From Mycobacterium sp. D16R12 (GTDB lineage: Bacteria > Actinomycetota > Actinomycetes > Mycobacteriales > Mycobacteriaceae), in contig NZ_MAFC01000025.1 of assembly GCF_002013465.1 (NCBI RefSeq), forward strand, positions 1 through 64,000: DNA of 64,000 nt, in the 5' to 3' direction. The stretch's first letter is position 1. Each line of letters starts with the position of its first letter. The position numbers and the translations under genes were made by a program. The notes under the pieces were generated by a model that had not been told where the DNA came from, did not search any database, and worked only from the letters and a program-made list of their open reading frames with translations. This document shows, one piece after another, positions 7,909 to 16,135 of the stretch.

Positions 7909-9207
7909 GTGCCGAATTCAATAAACAAATCGACCAACGCGGACCGCGGCTCCGCTCGTCGAGTGGCCAGATGGATCACGTGGGGTGGCCCGCTCGTCCT
8001 CGCTGTTGCCCTGCTGCTGCATGCAGTCGTCTTCATTCACTGGCCGACGTATGCGCTGCAGATCGACGTGTTGGTGTACCGATTCGGTGGTACCCGCGTA
8101 CTGGACGGGCTCGATCTGTACTCGATCGGGCGCAACGGCGAGCTGGACGATCTGCTGTTCACCTACACACCGTTTGCGGCATTGGTATTCACCCCGCTGG
8201 CCTTCATCACCGACTTCACGGCGCAGATCTTGTCGCTCGTGGTGTTCCCGGCGCTGCTCGTCTATTCGGTGTGGCGCATGCTGGCCTGGCTGAATGTCTC
8301 CGCCAAGGCCGGGTTGTGGGGGCTGTTGGCCCTGTTGGTCGGGCTGGTTTCGTGGTTGGAGCCGGTCCGGCTCTCCATTCAGCTAGGTCAGATCAATCTG
8401 CTGATCCTGGCCGTCGTGGTGACGGACATCCTGGCTCCCAAACGGTGGAAACTCGCCGGGGTCGGAATCGGGATCGTGGCCGGCATCAAACTGACCCCGA
8501 TGATTTTCATCGTCTTCTTGGTCCTGGTGGGACGGATACGTGCGGCCATCGTCGCCACCGTCACGCTGATCGCCACCATCGGTCTGGGCTTCATCTTCCT
8601 GCCGTCCGCCTCGCACTACTACTGGGTGGACCGTGCCTTCGAGAAGATCAGCCGCATCACCCGCGATCCCACCGCGAGCACGAGCATCAGCGGACTGTTT
8701 CTCCGATTGGACCTGTCGGCCGGGACCGCCACCGCACTGTCGGTGCTGGTGATCGTGGCGAGCCTGGTGGTCGCAATCCTGGCCTACCGGCGAGATCAGC
8801 TGCTGCTGGCGATCTCCATCGTGGGGATGGCATCGGCGGCGGCATCGCCGTTCAGCTGGAGCCATCACTGGGTGTGGTTCGTGCCGTTGGTCGTCCATCT
8901 GGGTTACCGCGGTTACGTGCTGGGTAAACGGGCGTCGGCGATCACGATGTGGGCGTTCTGTGCGGTGTTCGCGGCCTGGTTCACCAGCCTGAGTGGCAAG
9001 ACACCGGACTCCGGCGCGTTGACGCTGCGGCCCGGCGGCGTGCTGAACGACCTGATCCCGAGTTTGTACGTGTTCGTTCATCTCGGCGTACTCGCGGCCA
9101 GTTGGATATGGCTGCGGCGTGACCCGTCGGACGTGAACGATATTGTGCGCGAAGCTGATCCGGCACAGGCCGATGAGCTGGCGCCGGCCTCTCCGGCGCA
9201 CAACTAG
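7909..9207 (+). CDS. mptC: Alpha-(1->2)-mannosyltransferase MptC (GT87)
   Basis: Polyprenyl-phosphomannose-dependent GT-C enzyme of 432 residues that places single alpha-1,2-mannose branches on the lipomannan and LAM backbone on the outer side of the plasma membrane. The sequence is a chain of about ten hydrophobic segments. The acidic GT-C motif is in the first external loop after TM1 (LQIDVLVYRFGG). The GTG start is supported by family N termini, and a -10 candidate TAGTCT lies at 7864-7869. In M. tuberculosis the orthologue Rv2181 is named as a forward gene, opposite to Rv2182c, whereas here it is co-oriented with its upstream neighbour. The Rv2180c membrane gene I expected next to it is absent. 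Confidence 0.85.
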   Translation: MPNSINKSTNADRGSARRVARWITWGGPLVLAVALLLHAVVFIHWPTYALQIDVLVYRFGGTRVLDGLDLYSIGRNGELDDLLFTYTPFAALVFTPLAFITDFTAQILSLVVFPALLVYSVWRMLAWLNVSAKAGLWGLLALLVGLVSWLEPVRLSIQLGQINLLILAVVVTDILAPKRWKLAGVGIGIVAGIKLTPMIFIVFLVLVGRIRAAIVATVTLIATIGLGFIFLPSASHYYWVDRAFEKISRITRDPTASTSISGLFLRLDLSAGTATALSVLVIVASLVVAILAYRRDQLLLAISIVGMASAAASPFSWSHHWVWFVPLVVHLGYRGYVLGKRASAITMWAFCAVFAAWFTSLSGKTPDSGALTLRPGGVLNDLIPSLYVFVHLGVLAASWIWLRRDPSDVNDIVREADPAQADELAPASPAHN

Positions 9208-9216
9208 GCGGTATGC

Positions 9217-9708
9217 GTGCGTTACTTCTACGACACGGAATTCATCGACGACGGCCGCACCATCGAACTCATCTCGATCGGGATGGTGTGCGAGGACGGC
9301 CGCGAGTACTACGCCGTTTCCACCGCCTTCGATCCGCAGCAGGCGGGTCCGTGGGTACGTCAGAACGTGCTGCCCAAGCTGCCGGCGTTGTCCTCGCCGC
9401 TGTGGCGCTCACGCGGGCAGATCCGCGACGAGCTGGCCGAATTCCTCGGGCTGAACGGCGGGGGACCGGCCGACCCGATCGAATTGTGGGCCTGGGTGGG
9501 TGCCTATGACCATGTGGCGCTCTGTCAGCTGTGGGGACCGATGACGGCGCTGCCCCGGCCGGTCCCACGGTTCACCCTGGAACTCAAGCAGCTGTGGCAC
9601 GACCTGGGCCAGCCGACTGTGCCGAAACGGCCCGCGGACTCGCACGATGCACTGGTCGACGCCCGGTACAACCTGGTCCGCTACCGCGCGATGGTCCCGC
9701 CGACCTGA
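9217..9708 (+). CDS. 3'-5' exoribonuclease, DEDDh family (Rv2179c-like)
   Basis: Small RNase of 163 residues. The catalytic acidic set of the DEDDh superfamily can be traced: Asp6 and Glu8 in RYFYDTEF, Asp98 in GAYDHVALCQ, and His143 with Asp148 in DSHDALVDARYN. The orthologue Rv2179c founded a class of dimeric 3'-5' exoribonucleases. GTG 9217 is chosen because the ATG at 9213 is in a different frame. It is ten bases downstream of mptC and so is likely cotranscribed with it. Its RNA substrate in the cell is not known to me. Confidence 0.9.
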   Translation: MRYFYDTEFIDDGRTIELISIGMVCEDGREYYAVSTAFDPQQAGPWVRQNVLPKLPALSSPLWRSRGQIRDELAEFLGLNGGGPADPIELWAWVGAYDHVALCQLWGPMTALPRPVPRFTLELKQLWHDLGQPTVPKRPADSHDALVDARYNLVRYRAMVPPT

Positions 9709-9751
9709 TCGCTGCGCAATCCCGGGTAAAAATCCGCTGGTAAGGGGCGGT

Positions 9752-9757
9752 TAAGAT
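9752..9757 (+). promoter_or_regulatory. -10 element of aroG (leaderless)
   Basis: TAAGAT matches TANNNT and ends six bases before GTG 9764. No ribosome site precedes that GTG, so the message is probably leaderless. Confidence 0.6.
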
Positions 9758-9763
9758 GGGTTT

Positions 9764-11152
9764 GTGAACTGGACAGTCGACGTCCCCATCGATCAATTGC
9801 CGGAGCTGCCGCCGCTCCCGGCCAACCTGCGTCAGCGCCTGGATGCCGCGCTCGCCAAACCTGCTGCTCAGCAGCCGAGCTGGCCCGCGAATCAGGCCGC
9901 TGCCATGCGGACCGTGCTGGAAAGCGTGCCCCCGATCACCGTCCCCGCGGAGATCCAGCGTCTGCAGGGCCAGCTGGCCCAGGTGGCACGTGGCGAGGCA
10001 TTCCTGCTGCAGGGCGGCGACTGCGCCGAAACCTTCGCCGATAACACCGAGCCGCATATCCGGGCCAACATCCGCGCACTGCTGCAGATGGCGGTGGTGC
10101 TGACGTACGGGTCCAGCATGCCGGTGGTGAAGCTGGCCCGTATCGCGGGCCAGTACGCCAAGCCGCGCAGCTCCGATACCGACGCCCTGGGGCTGAAGTC
10201 CTACCGCGGTGACATGGTGAACGGTTTTGCCCCCGATGCCGCACTGCGTGAGCACGACGCGTCGCGCCTGGTGCGCGCTTACGCCAATGCCAGCGCCGCG
10301 ATGAACCTGGTGCGTGCCGTGACCGGCTCGGGGCTGGCCTCGCTGGCCCTGGTGCACGACTGGAACCGCGAATTCGTCCGCACCTCGCCTGCGGGTGCGC
10401 GGTACGAGGCGCTGGCCTCCGAGATCGACCGCGGACTGAAGTTCATGAGCGCCTGCGGCGTGGCTGATTCCAACCTGGATACCGCCGAGATCTACGCCAG
10501 TCACGAGGCGCTGGTGCTCGACTATGAGCGGGCGATGCTGCGCCTGGCCGAGGACGAGAATGGCGAGCCCGCGCTCTACGACCTGTCGGCTCACTACCTG
10601 TGGATCGGCGATCGCACGCGGCAGCTCGATCACGCGCACGTGGCCTTCGCCGAGATCATCGCCAACCCGATCGGGATGAAGATCGGTCCGACGACCACGC
10701 CCGATCAGGCCGTCGAATACGTGGAACGCCTTGACCCGCACAACAAGCCGGGCCGTCTGACATTCGTCTCGCGGATGGGCAACTCGAAGGTGCGCGATCT
10801 GCTTCCGCCGATCATCGAGAAGGTGCAGGCCGCCGGCCATCAGGTGGTCTGGCAGTGCGACCCGATGCACGGCAACACCCACGAGTCGCCCAGCGGTTAC
10901 AAGACACGGCATTTCGATCGGATCGTCGACGAGGTGCAGGGTTACTTCGAGGTGCACAACGCACTCGGCACGCATCCGGGCGGTATTCACGTCGAGATCA
11001 CCGGTGAGAACGTCACCGAATGTCTTGGTGGGGCACAGGATATTTCGGACGATGACCTGGCCGGTCGCTACGAGACGGCATGCGATCCGCGTCTGAACAC
11101 CCAGCAGTCGCTGGAGCTGGCGTTCCTCGTCGCGGAGATGCTCAGGGACTAG
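9764..11152 (+). CDS. aroG: 3-deoxy-D-arabino-heptulosonate 7-phosphate synthase (class II)
   Basis: First enzyme of the shikimate pathway, condensing phosphoenolpyruvate and erythrose 4-phosphate. Its 462 residues equal the length I recall for M. tuberculosis AroG. Class II signatures are the metal and substrate segments QGGDCAETF, AGQYAKPRSSD, MKIGPTTTPDQ, QCDPMHGNTHES and HPGGIHVEITG. The extra N-terminal region carries the aromatic amino acid feedback sites in the family, and the enzyme forms a complex with chorismate mutase encoded elsewhere. The stop overlaps the stop of the convergent pknL gene by four bases (CTAG). Confidence 0.96.
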   Translation: MNWTVDVPIDQLPELPPLPANLRQRLDAALAKPAAQQPSWPANQAAAMRTVLESVPPITVPAEIQRLQGQLAQVARGEAFLLQGGDCAETFADNTEPHIRANIRALLQMAVVLTYGSSMPVVKLARIAGQYAKPRSSDTDALGLKSYRGDMVNGFAPDAALREHDASRLVRAYANASAAMNLVRAVTGSGLASLALVHDWNREFVRTSPAGARYEALASEIDRGLKFMSACGVADSNLDTAEIYASHEALVLDYERAMLRLAEDENGEPALYDLSAHYLWIGDRTRQLDHAHVAFAEIIANPIGMKIGPTTTPDQAVEYVERLDPHNKPGRLTFVSRMGNSKVRDLLPPIIEKVQAAGHQVVWQCDPMHGNTHESPSGYKTRHFDRIVDEVQGYFEVHNALGTHPGGIHVEITGENVTECLGGAQDISDDDLAGRYETACDPRLNTQQSLELAFLVAEMLRD

Positions 11153-12447
11153 AGCAGGTTGGTGATGTTGGCGCCCAGCGACCAGCATCCCGCCGCCACC
11201 GAGGTGGTGATGATGAGGACAATCACCAGCCACATGAAGATCGCCCGGCGGCTCTGTTGACGTTCGTATCGGTAGTCCGAGTCATCGACATCGGCGAAGA
11301 ACGCCGAGTCATCGGCGTCTTCATCGAAATCCCGATCGAATTCGGGATCGTAAGGGGGCACCGGGTCCATCATCCGTGTGGGATTGGGCACCCTGGGGCG
11401 CGGTGCGGCACTGGGTCGTGGAGCGACACCCAGGGCAGCCGCGGCCGAGGCGGTGTCGGCGGCGTCGAGATCACGGGCCGGGGCGGCGTCCGTACTGCCG
11501 CCGGTCTCGATCAGCCGACTGCGATATAGCTGTTCGGCGACATGTTGTTTGGAATCCCGGGGTGCGGGCACCCGGAAGGATGGCAGGCGCAGTTCGGCGG
11601 CGATGGCATCGAGTTCGGCGCCCATCTGTGCGGCATCGGCGTAGCGCGCGTCCGGGTCGCGGGAGGTGGCACGCAGCACCAGCTCATCGAACTCCTCCGG
11701 GATACCGTCGATCGCCTCACTGGGTGCCGGGACGTCCCGATCGATGCGCTGATAGGCCAGTGCCAACGGCGTATCGCCGGTGAATGGTGTTGATCCGGTG
11801 AGTAACTCGTACATCAAGAGCCCCGCCGAGTAGACATCGCTGCGTGGGCCGGCGGAGCCGGTGCGCACCTGCTCGGGGGACAGGTACGCCGCGGTGCCCA
11901 AGATCACGCTGGTTGAGGTTATCCCGGCTTCGGCGATGGCACGGACGAGTCCGAAATCGGCGAGTTTGACCTCACCGTCATCGGAGATCAAGACGTTCTC
12001 GGGTTTGACGTCGCGGTGTACCAGTCCCGATCGGTGTGCGACTGCCAATCCGCCCAGCATCGGGTTGAACACCGCGGCCACCGCATGCGGCGGCATGGGC
12101 CCGCGTTCGCGCAGCAGCTCCCGCAGAGTGCCCCCGTCGATCAGTTCCATCACCAGGAACGGGTGCCTACCGTCCATGCCCTGGTCGAACACGGCGACCA
12201 GGCCCGGGTGACGCAGCCGCGCGACGGCCCTGGCTTCGAGCCGGAATCGTGCGAGAAACCCGGTGTCGGAGGCGTAGCGGCTGTCCATCACCTTCACGGC
12301 CACCGGGCGGTCCAGTCGGGTGTCCAGCCCGCGGTACACGGTCGACATACCGCCCGTCGCGATCGGGGTCTCGATGCGGTACCGACTGTCGAGCACGGCG
12401 CCGATCATCGGATCGAGGCGGCCGGTCGGGGACTTGGGCGATGTCAT
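11149..12447 (-). CDS. pknL: Serine/threonine protein kinase PknL
   Basis: Membrane-anchored Hanks-type kinase of 432 residues. The N-terminal kinase domain shows the glycine loop ATGGMSTVYRG, the VAVKV lysine, HRDVKPEN catalytic loop, DFG, and an activation loop with several Thr/Ser (ITSTSVILGTAAY). A long acidic juxtamembrane stretch follows, then one membrane helix near the C terminus (FMWLVIVLIITTSVAAG) with almost no external domain, as is usual for PknL. The M. tuberculosis protein is about 30 residues shorter as I recall, mostly in this linker. A leaderless -10 lies upstream. Its known substrate Rv2175c is encoded about 560 bases away on the other strand. Confidence 0.94.
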   Translation of the reverse strand: MTSPKSPTGRLDPMIGAVLDSRYRIETPIATGGMSTVYRGLDTRLDRPVAVKVMDSRYASDTGFLARFRLEARAVARLRHPGLVAVFDQGMDGRHPFLVMELIDGGTLRELLRERGPMPPHAVAAVFNPMLGGLAVAHRSGLVHRDVKPENVLISDDGEVKLADFGLVRAIAEAGITSTSVILGTAAYLSPEQVRTGSAGPRSDVYSAGLLMYELLTGSTPFTGDTPLALAYQRIDRDVPAPSEAIDGIPEEFDELVLRATSRDPDARYADAAQMGAELDAIAAELRLPSFRVPAPRDSKQHVAEQLYRSRLIETGGSTDAAPARDLDAADTASAAAALGVAPRPSAAPRPRVPNPTRMMDPVPPYDPEFDRDFDEDADDSAFFADVDDSDYRYERQQSRRAIFMWLVIVLIITTSVAAGCWSLGANITNLL

Positions 12448-12454
12448 CGCATCG

Positions 12455-12460
12455 ATCGTA
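12455..12460 (-). promoter_or_regulatory. -10 element of pknL (leaderless)
   Basis: TACGAT on the minus strand ends seven bases before the pknL ATG at 12447. Confidence 0.55.
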
Positions 12461-12486
12461 TCGAGTGATGCGGTAGCGCCCCGTCG

Positions 12487-12927
12487 TCAATGTCGCTTGT
12501 CGAGCATTTCGCGGACGGAGTTGAGGGTCGGCCCGGCCCCCGAGAACAGCATGGTGCGCCATTGACGATGCAGGGGAATGGCGGGGTCGAACCGGCTGTA
12601 GGTGACGCGGAGCCGGGTGCCGCCCGGCTCGGGCAGCAGGTTCCACCGGGAGGTCACTTCGATTCCGGGGGCGGTCAGCACCTGTTCGATGTGCTCGCAG
12701 GGCACCACGCTGGTGTACGTGGTGCGGAGCACGCCATCGAAGCCGACCGCCGGCTGCGGATGGGTGATGAGGACCCGGGTCTCTCCGACCTCGACCGGCG
12801 CATCATTGACTTCTTTCACCTGCGAGGCGGTGAGCTCCACGGAGACGAGAACATCCCAGACCTTTTCGACGGGGTAGGGGTAGTACTCGCTGTGGGTGAC
12901 CGATGTCGGATCGCCGGAACTCGTCAC
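12487..12927 (-). CDS. SRPBCC family protein
   Basis: START-like protein of 146 residues, unrelated in detail to the other SRPBCC genes here. The typical beginning SVTHSEYYPYPVEKVWDVLV is followed by a strand-rich middle and the terminal helix SGAGPTLNSVREMLDKRH. A longer frame begins at ATG 13011, but GTG 12927 is chosen because TAACCT (12935-12940, minus) ends seven bases before it. That leaves an 82-base divergent promoter region to the Rv2175c homologue. Function unknown. I recall no equivalent at this place in M. tuberculosis. Confidence 0.78.
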   Translation of the reverse strand: MTSSGDPTSVTHSEYYPYPVEKVWDVLVSVELTASQVKEVNDAPVEVGETRVLITHPQPAVGFDGVLRTTYTSVVPCEHIEQVLTAPGIEVTSRWNLLPEPGGTRLRVTYSRFDPAIPLHRQWRTMLFSGAGPTLNSVREMLDKRH

Positions 12928-12934
12928 GATCCGA

Positions 12935-12940
12935 AGGTTA
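12935..12940 (-). promoter_or_regulatory. -10 element of the 12487-12927 SRPBCC gene (leaderless)
   Basis: TAACCT on the minus strand fits TANNNT and ends seven bases before GTG 12927. It decides the start of that gene. Confidence 0.5.
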
Positions 12941-12995
12941 CGCGCGTCACCACACCCGGAGGACACTTTTGGACGACGGCGGCCCGCGGGACGAC

Positions 12996-13001
12996 TAGCG
13001 T
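12996..13001 (+). promoter_or_regulatory. -10 candidate of the Rv2175c homologue
   Basis: TAGCGT lies eight bases before ATG 13010. The transcript would be leaderless or carry only one or two untranslated bases. Confidence 0.42.
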
Positions 13002-13009
13002 CATTCGTC

Positions 13010-13414
13010 ATGAGCGCAATTCCCTACGTCGCCGACACACTTGACGCCGATGAGCCGCTGTTCTCTCTCAAGGAGGTGGCCGGGCGCCTGCGGGTAACGG
13101 TGAGCAAGGTTCAGCAATATCTGCGCGACGGTGAGCTGATCGCGGTGCGGCGCGATGGCGAAATCAAGGTTCCCGTCATCTTTTTCAGCCCCGAGGGGCC
13201 CGTGGTGAAGCATTTGTCCGGACTGTTGTCCGTGTTGCGCGACGGGGGATACCACGAGCCGGAAATCATGCGCTGGTTGTTCACCGGTGATGAGTCGCTC
13301 ACGGTCACCAGGGATGGCACCACCGAACGTATCGAGGAGGCCCGCCCGGTCGACGCGCTGCACGGCCACCAAGCACGCGAAGTGCTGCGGCGGGCACAGG
13401 CTCTGGGCTACTAG
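13010..13414 (+). CDS. Winged-helix DNA-binding protein (Rv2175c homologue, PknL partner)
   Basis: DNA-binding protein of 134 residues. LFSLKEVAGRLRVTVSKVQQYLRDGEL forms the helix-turn-helix, and RRDGEIKVPVIFF is the wing. The C-terminal half (HEPEIMRWLFTGDESLT, VDALHGHQAREVLRRAQALGY) is strongly conserved in Rv2175c. That protein loses DNA binding when PknL phosphorylates Thr9 in its N-terminal tail. Here the tail is about a dozen residues shorter and the nearest candidate is Thr10, so the switch may differ. The last four bases overlap the stop of mptA on the opposite strand. Target sites are unknown. Confidence 0.88.
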   Translation: MSAIPYVADTLDADEPLFSLKEVAGRLRVTVSKVQQYLRDGELIAVRRDGEIKVPVIFFSPEGPVVKHLSGLLSVLRDGGYHEPEIMRWLFTGDESLTVTRDGTTERIEEARPVDALHGHQAREVLRRAQALGY

Positions 13415-14958
13415 GCGGCAGGTGCCGGGATATCGGCCTCGGCCGGTTCGGGTTCGTGTGACTCCGGTGCGGTATTGATCATCCGCCAGGCGATGACGGC
13501 ACAGGTCGCGGCGATCAGCACGTGGATCCACACGTACATGCCGTGGGAGCCATCGGGTTTGAAGATCACCATGATCCAGGTGGAGAACCCGGCGATGGCG
13601 GCGATGGCGGCGCGCGATTGCAGTAACGGCGCCGCGATGGCCAGCGGCCAGGTGTAGTACCACGGCAGTGCGGCCGGTGCCATGAGCACCACGATCACCA
13701 TCGCCCACAAGATTCCGAACATCGCGTCGCGTTCGTTGTGGCGGTGCCGCCACCACACCACCGGCAGTGCGAGTGCCACGAGTGCCGCACCGACAGCGCG
13801 GGTGACCGACAGCAAGGCATCGAAGTTGACGGTGACGAAAAGGCCTGCGAAGACGTTGATGAGGTTGGCGACCGCGGTCGGCACCGTCAGCCAGTTGATG
13901 ATTTTCACCGAGCCCGCCAGTGCGGGGAGCCATCCCAGGCCGACTCCGGCGATCCAGGACAGCACTGCGAAGACCGCGGCCACGATCGCGACCGAGGCCG
14001 CCGATGCCATCGCGAATGCGATGACCGGGCGGCGCTGCGGCGAGCCCTGGTCGGCGCTCTGAACGAGTCGGCGCATCCAGATCCACACCAGGAAGGGCAG
14101 TGCCAGGCCGGCGGTGGCCTTGACGGCGACAGCCATTGTCACTACGGCGATGCCCCAAACATGGTGCCGCTCAAGGGCGAGCGCGATGCCCGCCATCATG
14201 AGGCCCACCATCAGCATCTCGTTGTGCACACCGCCCATGAGATGGATGATGACCAGCGGGTTGAGCACACAGATCCATAGCGCCTTGCTGGCGTTGGCGG
14301 AAAGACAGCGCGCGACACGGGGTGTGGCCCACACCAGCAGGGCCAACCCGGGCAGCATGCACAGGCGCAGCAGCATGGTTCCCGCCACCACGTCGTCGCC
14401 GACGATCTGGGTGACGAATCGTGCGATCAGCATGAACAGCGGACCATACGGCGCGGTCGTGGTGGACCAGATCGGACTGACGTTCTCCAGCAACGCGTTC
14501 GGGTTCTCTACCGGTCCCACCACGTACGGGTCGAATCCATCGCGCAGCAGCGCGCCCTGAGCCAGGTAGGAGTAGGCGTCCCGGCTGAACACCGGCACAG
14601 AGGCCAGCAACGGCAGCAGCCAGCAGGGAATGACGACCAGGATGGACTCCTTGGTCACCTTGCCGGCGATCACATGCCGGCCCAGCCCGAGCCACGCCAG
14701 CAGCATGAGGACCACCCCGAGCCACATGCAGATCGACGACACCACCAACCCGTGGCCGAAACGCAACCAGGACAGCCCGACCGACTCCAGCAGCGGATCG
14801 TGTTGCCGGGTGCTGCCCGCACCTAGTCCGCCGATGGCGATGAGGATGGCGCCACCGAATCCGGTGACTGCCGCGCGTCCGGCGGGGGACCGCAGGAAGA
14901 CGGCTGCCCGCCCGTCACTTTTCAGGGGAGGCTCCAGCGCCTTTGATGATGTACTCAC
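13411..14958 (-). CDS. mptA: Alpha-(1->6)-mannosyltransferase MptA
   Basis: Polyprenyl-phosphomannose-dependent GT-C enzyme that extends the alpha-1,6-mannan core of lipomannan and LAM on the periplasmic side. It has about 12-13 hydrophobic helices, an early external loop following LGGLGAGS-like residues, and the conserved FSRDAYSYLAQGALLRDGFDPY stretch that carries the GT-C acidic motif. GTG 14958 gives 515 residues, close to the 516 I recall for Rv2174, and leaves four bases to the idsA2 stop; the ATG at 15012 would overlap idsA2 by 50 bases. It is cotranscribed behind idsA2. Confidence 0.9.
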   Translation of the reverse strand: MSTSSKALEPPLKSDGRAAVFLRSPAGRAAVTGFGGAILIAIGGLGAGSTRQHDPLLESVGLSWLRFGHGLVVSSICMWLGVVLMLLAWLGLGRHVIAGKVTKESILVVIPCWLLPLLASVPVFSRDAYSYLAQGALLRDGFDPYVVGPVENPNALLENVSPIWSTTTAPYGPLFMLIARFVTQIVGDDVVAGTMLLRLCMLPGLALLVWATPRVARCLSANASKALWICVLNPLVIIHLMGGVHNEMLMVGLMMAGIALALERHHVWGIAVVTMAVAVKATAGLALPFLVWIWMRRLVQSADQGSPQRRPVIAFAMASAASVAIVAAVFAVLSWIAGVGLGWLPALAGSVKIINWLTVPTAVANLINVFAGLFVTVNFDALLSVTRAVGAALVALALPVVWWRHRHNERDAMFGILWAMVIVVLMAPAALPWYYTWPLAIAAPLLQSRAAIAAIAGFSTWIMVIFKPDGSHGMYVWIHVLIAATCAVIAWRMINTAPESHEPEPAEADIPAPAA

Positions 14959-14962
14959 GTGA

Positions 14963-16006
14963 TCATGCGCTCCGGTTGGACACCAATCGGACGAGGTCTG
15001 ACAGCGCGGCACGGGCGTCGTCGGCGATATCGGCGCCGGCCAACTGGTCCAGTGCGCGGTGTGTGTGCTCTTCGATACGGGATTCGACGGCCGCCAGCGC
15101 GCCCAAGTCGACTATCAGTGAACACATCTGCGCGACCTGCTGATCGGTGAGCGGGCTGCCGATCCAGGAGTGCAGCATGTCCTCGGCGGCACTGTCGTTG
15201 GCGCGTGCCAGCCGCAGAGCCTCGGCCAGCAGCACGGTGCGCTTTCCGGAACGCAGGTCGTCGCCGGCAGGTTTCCCGGTCACCTTGGGGTCCCCGAAAA
15301 CCCCGAGCACGTCGTCACGCAGCTGGAATGCGACGCCGATATCCAGTCCGACATCACCGAGAAGTCCGGAGATCTCCGGGTTCTCGGCCGCGATCGCGAC
15401 ACCGAGCTGCAGCGGTCGCTGCACGGTGTAGCCGGCGGTCTTGAAGCGGATCACGCGCAGGGCAGTTTCGACGGACTCGTCACCGGAGGATTCGGACAGA
15501 ATGTCCAGATATTGGCCGCCGAGCACCTCGCTGCGCAGGATCGACCACACGCCCCGCGTCCGCGCATGTGCCTCCGGAGACAGCCGTGCCCCGGCCACCA
15601 TGTCGTCGGCCCAGGTAAGTGCCAGATCACCGAGGAGAATCGCGGCGGAGATGCCGAACTGCTCGGGGGAGCCGGACCAGCCGTTCTCGCGGTGCAGGGT
15701 GGTGAACTCGACGTGGATGGTGGGTTCGCCGCGGCGAGTGGCGGAGCTGTCGATGACGTCATCGTGGATCAATGCGCAGGTGTGCAGCAGTTCGAGCGCG
15801 GCACACACCCGCAGCACTTCGGGGTTCCACGGGTCGGGGTCGTCGGTGACCGCCCGCCAGCCCCAGTAGGCGAACGCCGGGCGCAGTCTCTTGCCGCCAC
15901 GCAGTACAAACTGGTCGAGGGCGGTTATCGCATGCTCATAGTTCTGCCCGATATGCGCGGTGTGCTCGCGGCATTCGGCCAGGAATTGGCTCAGTTGGTC
16001 GCTCAC
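14963..16006 (-). CDS. idsA2: Polyprenyl (geranylgeranyl-type) diphosphate synthase IdsA2
   Basis: Trans-isoprenyl diphosphate synthase of 347 residues that condenses isopentenyl diphosphate with allylic diphosphates. The substrate loop GGKRLRP is near the N terminus. The first Asp-rich motif is HDDVIDSSATRRG and the second QLRDDVLGVFGD. Family members make geranyl to geranylgeranyl diphosphate; the product here is not predictable by eye. The GTG at 16006 has no strong ribosome site, and the frame extends about 20 codons further without another standard start. It heads the idsA2-mptA operon, so lipid-carrier precursor supply and mannan synthesis are transcribed together. Confidence 0.88.
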   Translation of the reverse strand: MSDQLSQFLAECREHTAHIGQNYEHAITALDQFVLRGGKRLRPAFAYWGWRAVTDDPDPWNPEVLRVCAALELLHTCALIHDDVIDSSATRRGEPTIHVEFTTLHRENGWSGSPEQFGISAAILLGDLALTWADDMVAGARLSPEAHARTRGVWSILRSEVLGGQYLDILSESSGDESVETALRVIRFKTAGYTVQRPLQLGVAIAAENPEISGLLGDVGLDIGVAFQLRDDVLGVFGDPKVTGKPAGDDLRSGKRTVLLAEALRLARANDSAAEDMLHSWIGSPLTDQQVAQMCSLIVDLGALAAVESRIEEHTHRALDQLAGADIADDARAALSDLVRLVSNRSA

Positions 16007-16123
16007 CGCATCGGTCAGGTGCCGGGCGTTGGCAGCGGCTACGTTGACACTCAGCGGGGCGTCCTTTCACGGTGCGGTAATTGGTCCCGGATGCGCGGGG
16101 AGTGAACCCAGACTAATCGCACC

Positions 16124-16129
16124 TATCCT
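16124..16129 (+). promoter_or_regulatory. -10 element of metF (leaderless)
   Basis: TATCCT fits TANNNT and ends six bases before GTG 16136. Confidence 0.55.
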
Positions 16130-16135
16130 GGACGG

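Noticed and set aside
9584..11233. Long open frame (549 codons) on the minus strand across aroG
   Set aside because: Antisense shadow of a clearly conserved gene. It is His/Arg-rich, has no recognisable domain and no ribosome site.
12928..13011. ATG 13011 as the start of the SRPBCC gene
   Set aside because: It would consume the whole divergent promoter region; the -10 at 12935-12940 points to GTG 12927.
13001..14158. 385-codon minus-strand frame across the Rv2175c homologue and the end of mptA
   Set aside because: Shifted frame of mptA and antisense to the DNA-binding protein; the composition is typical of a shadow.
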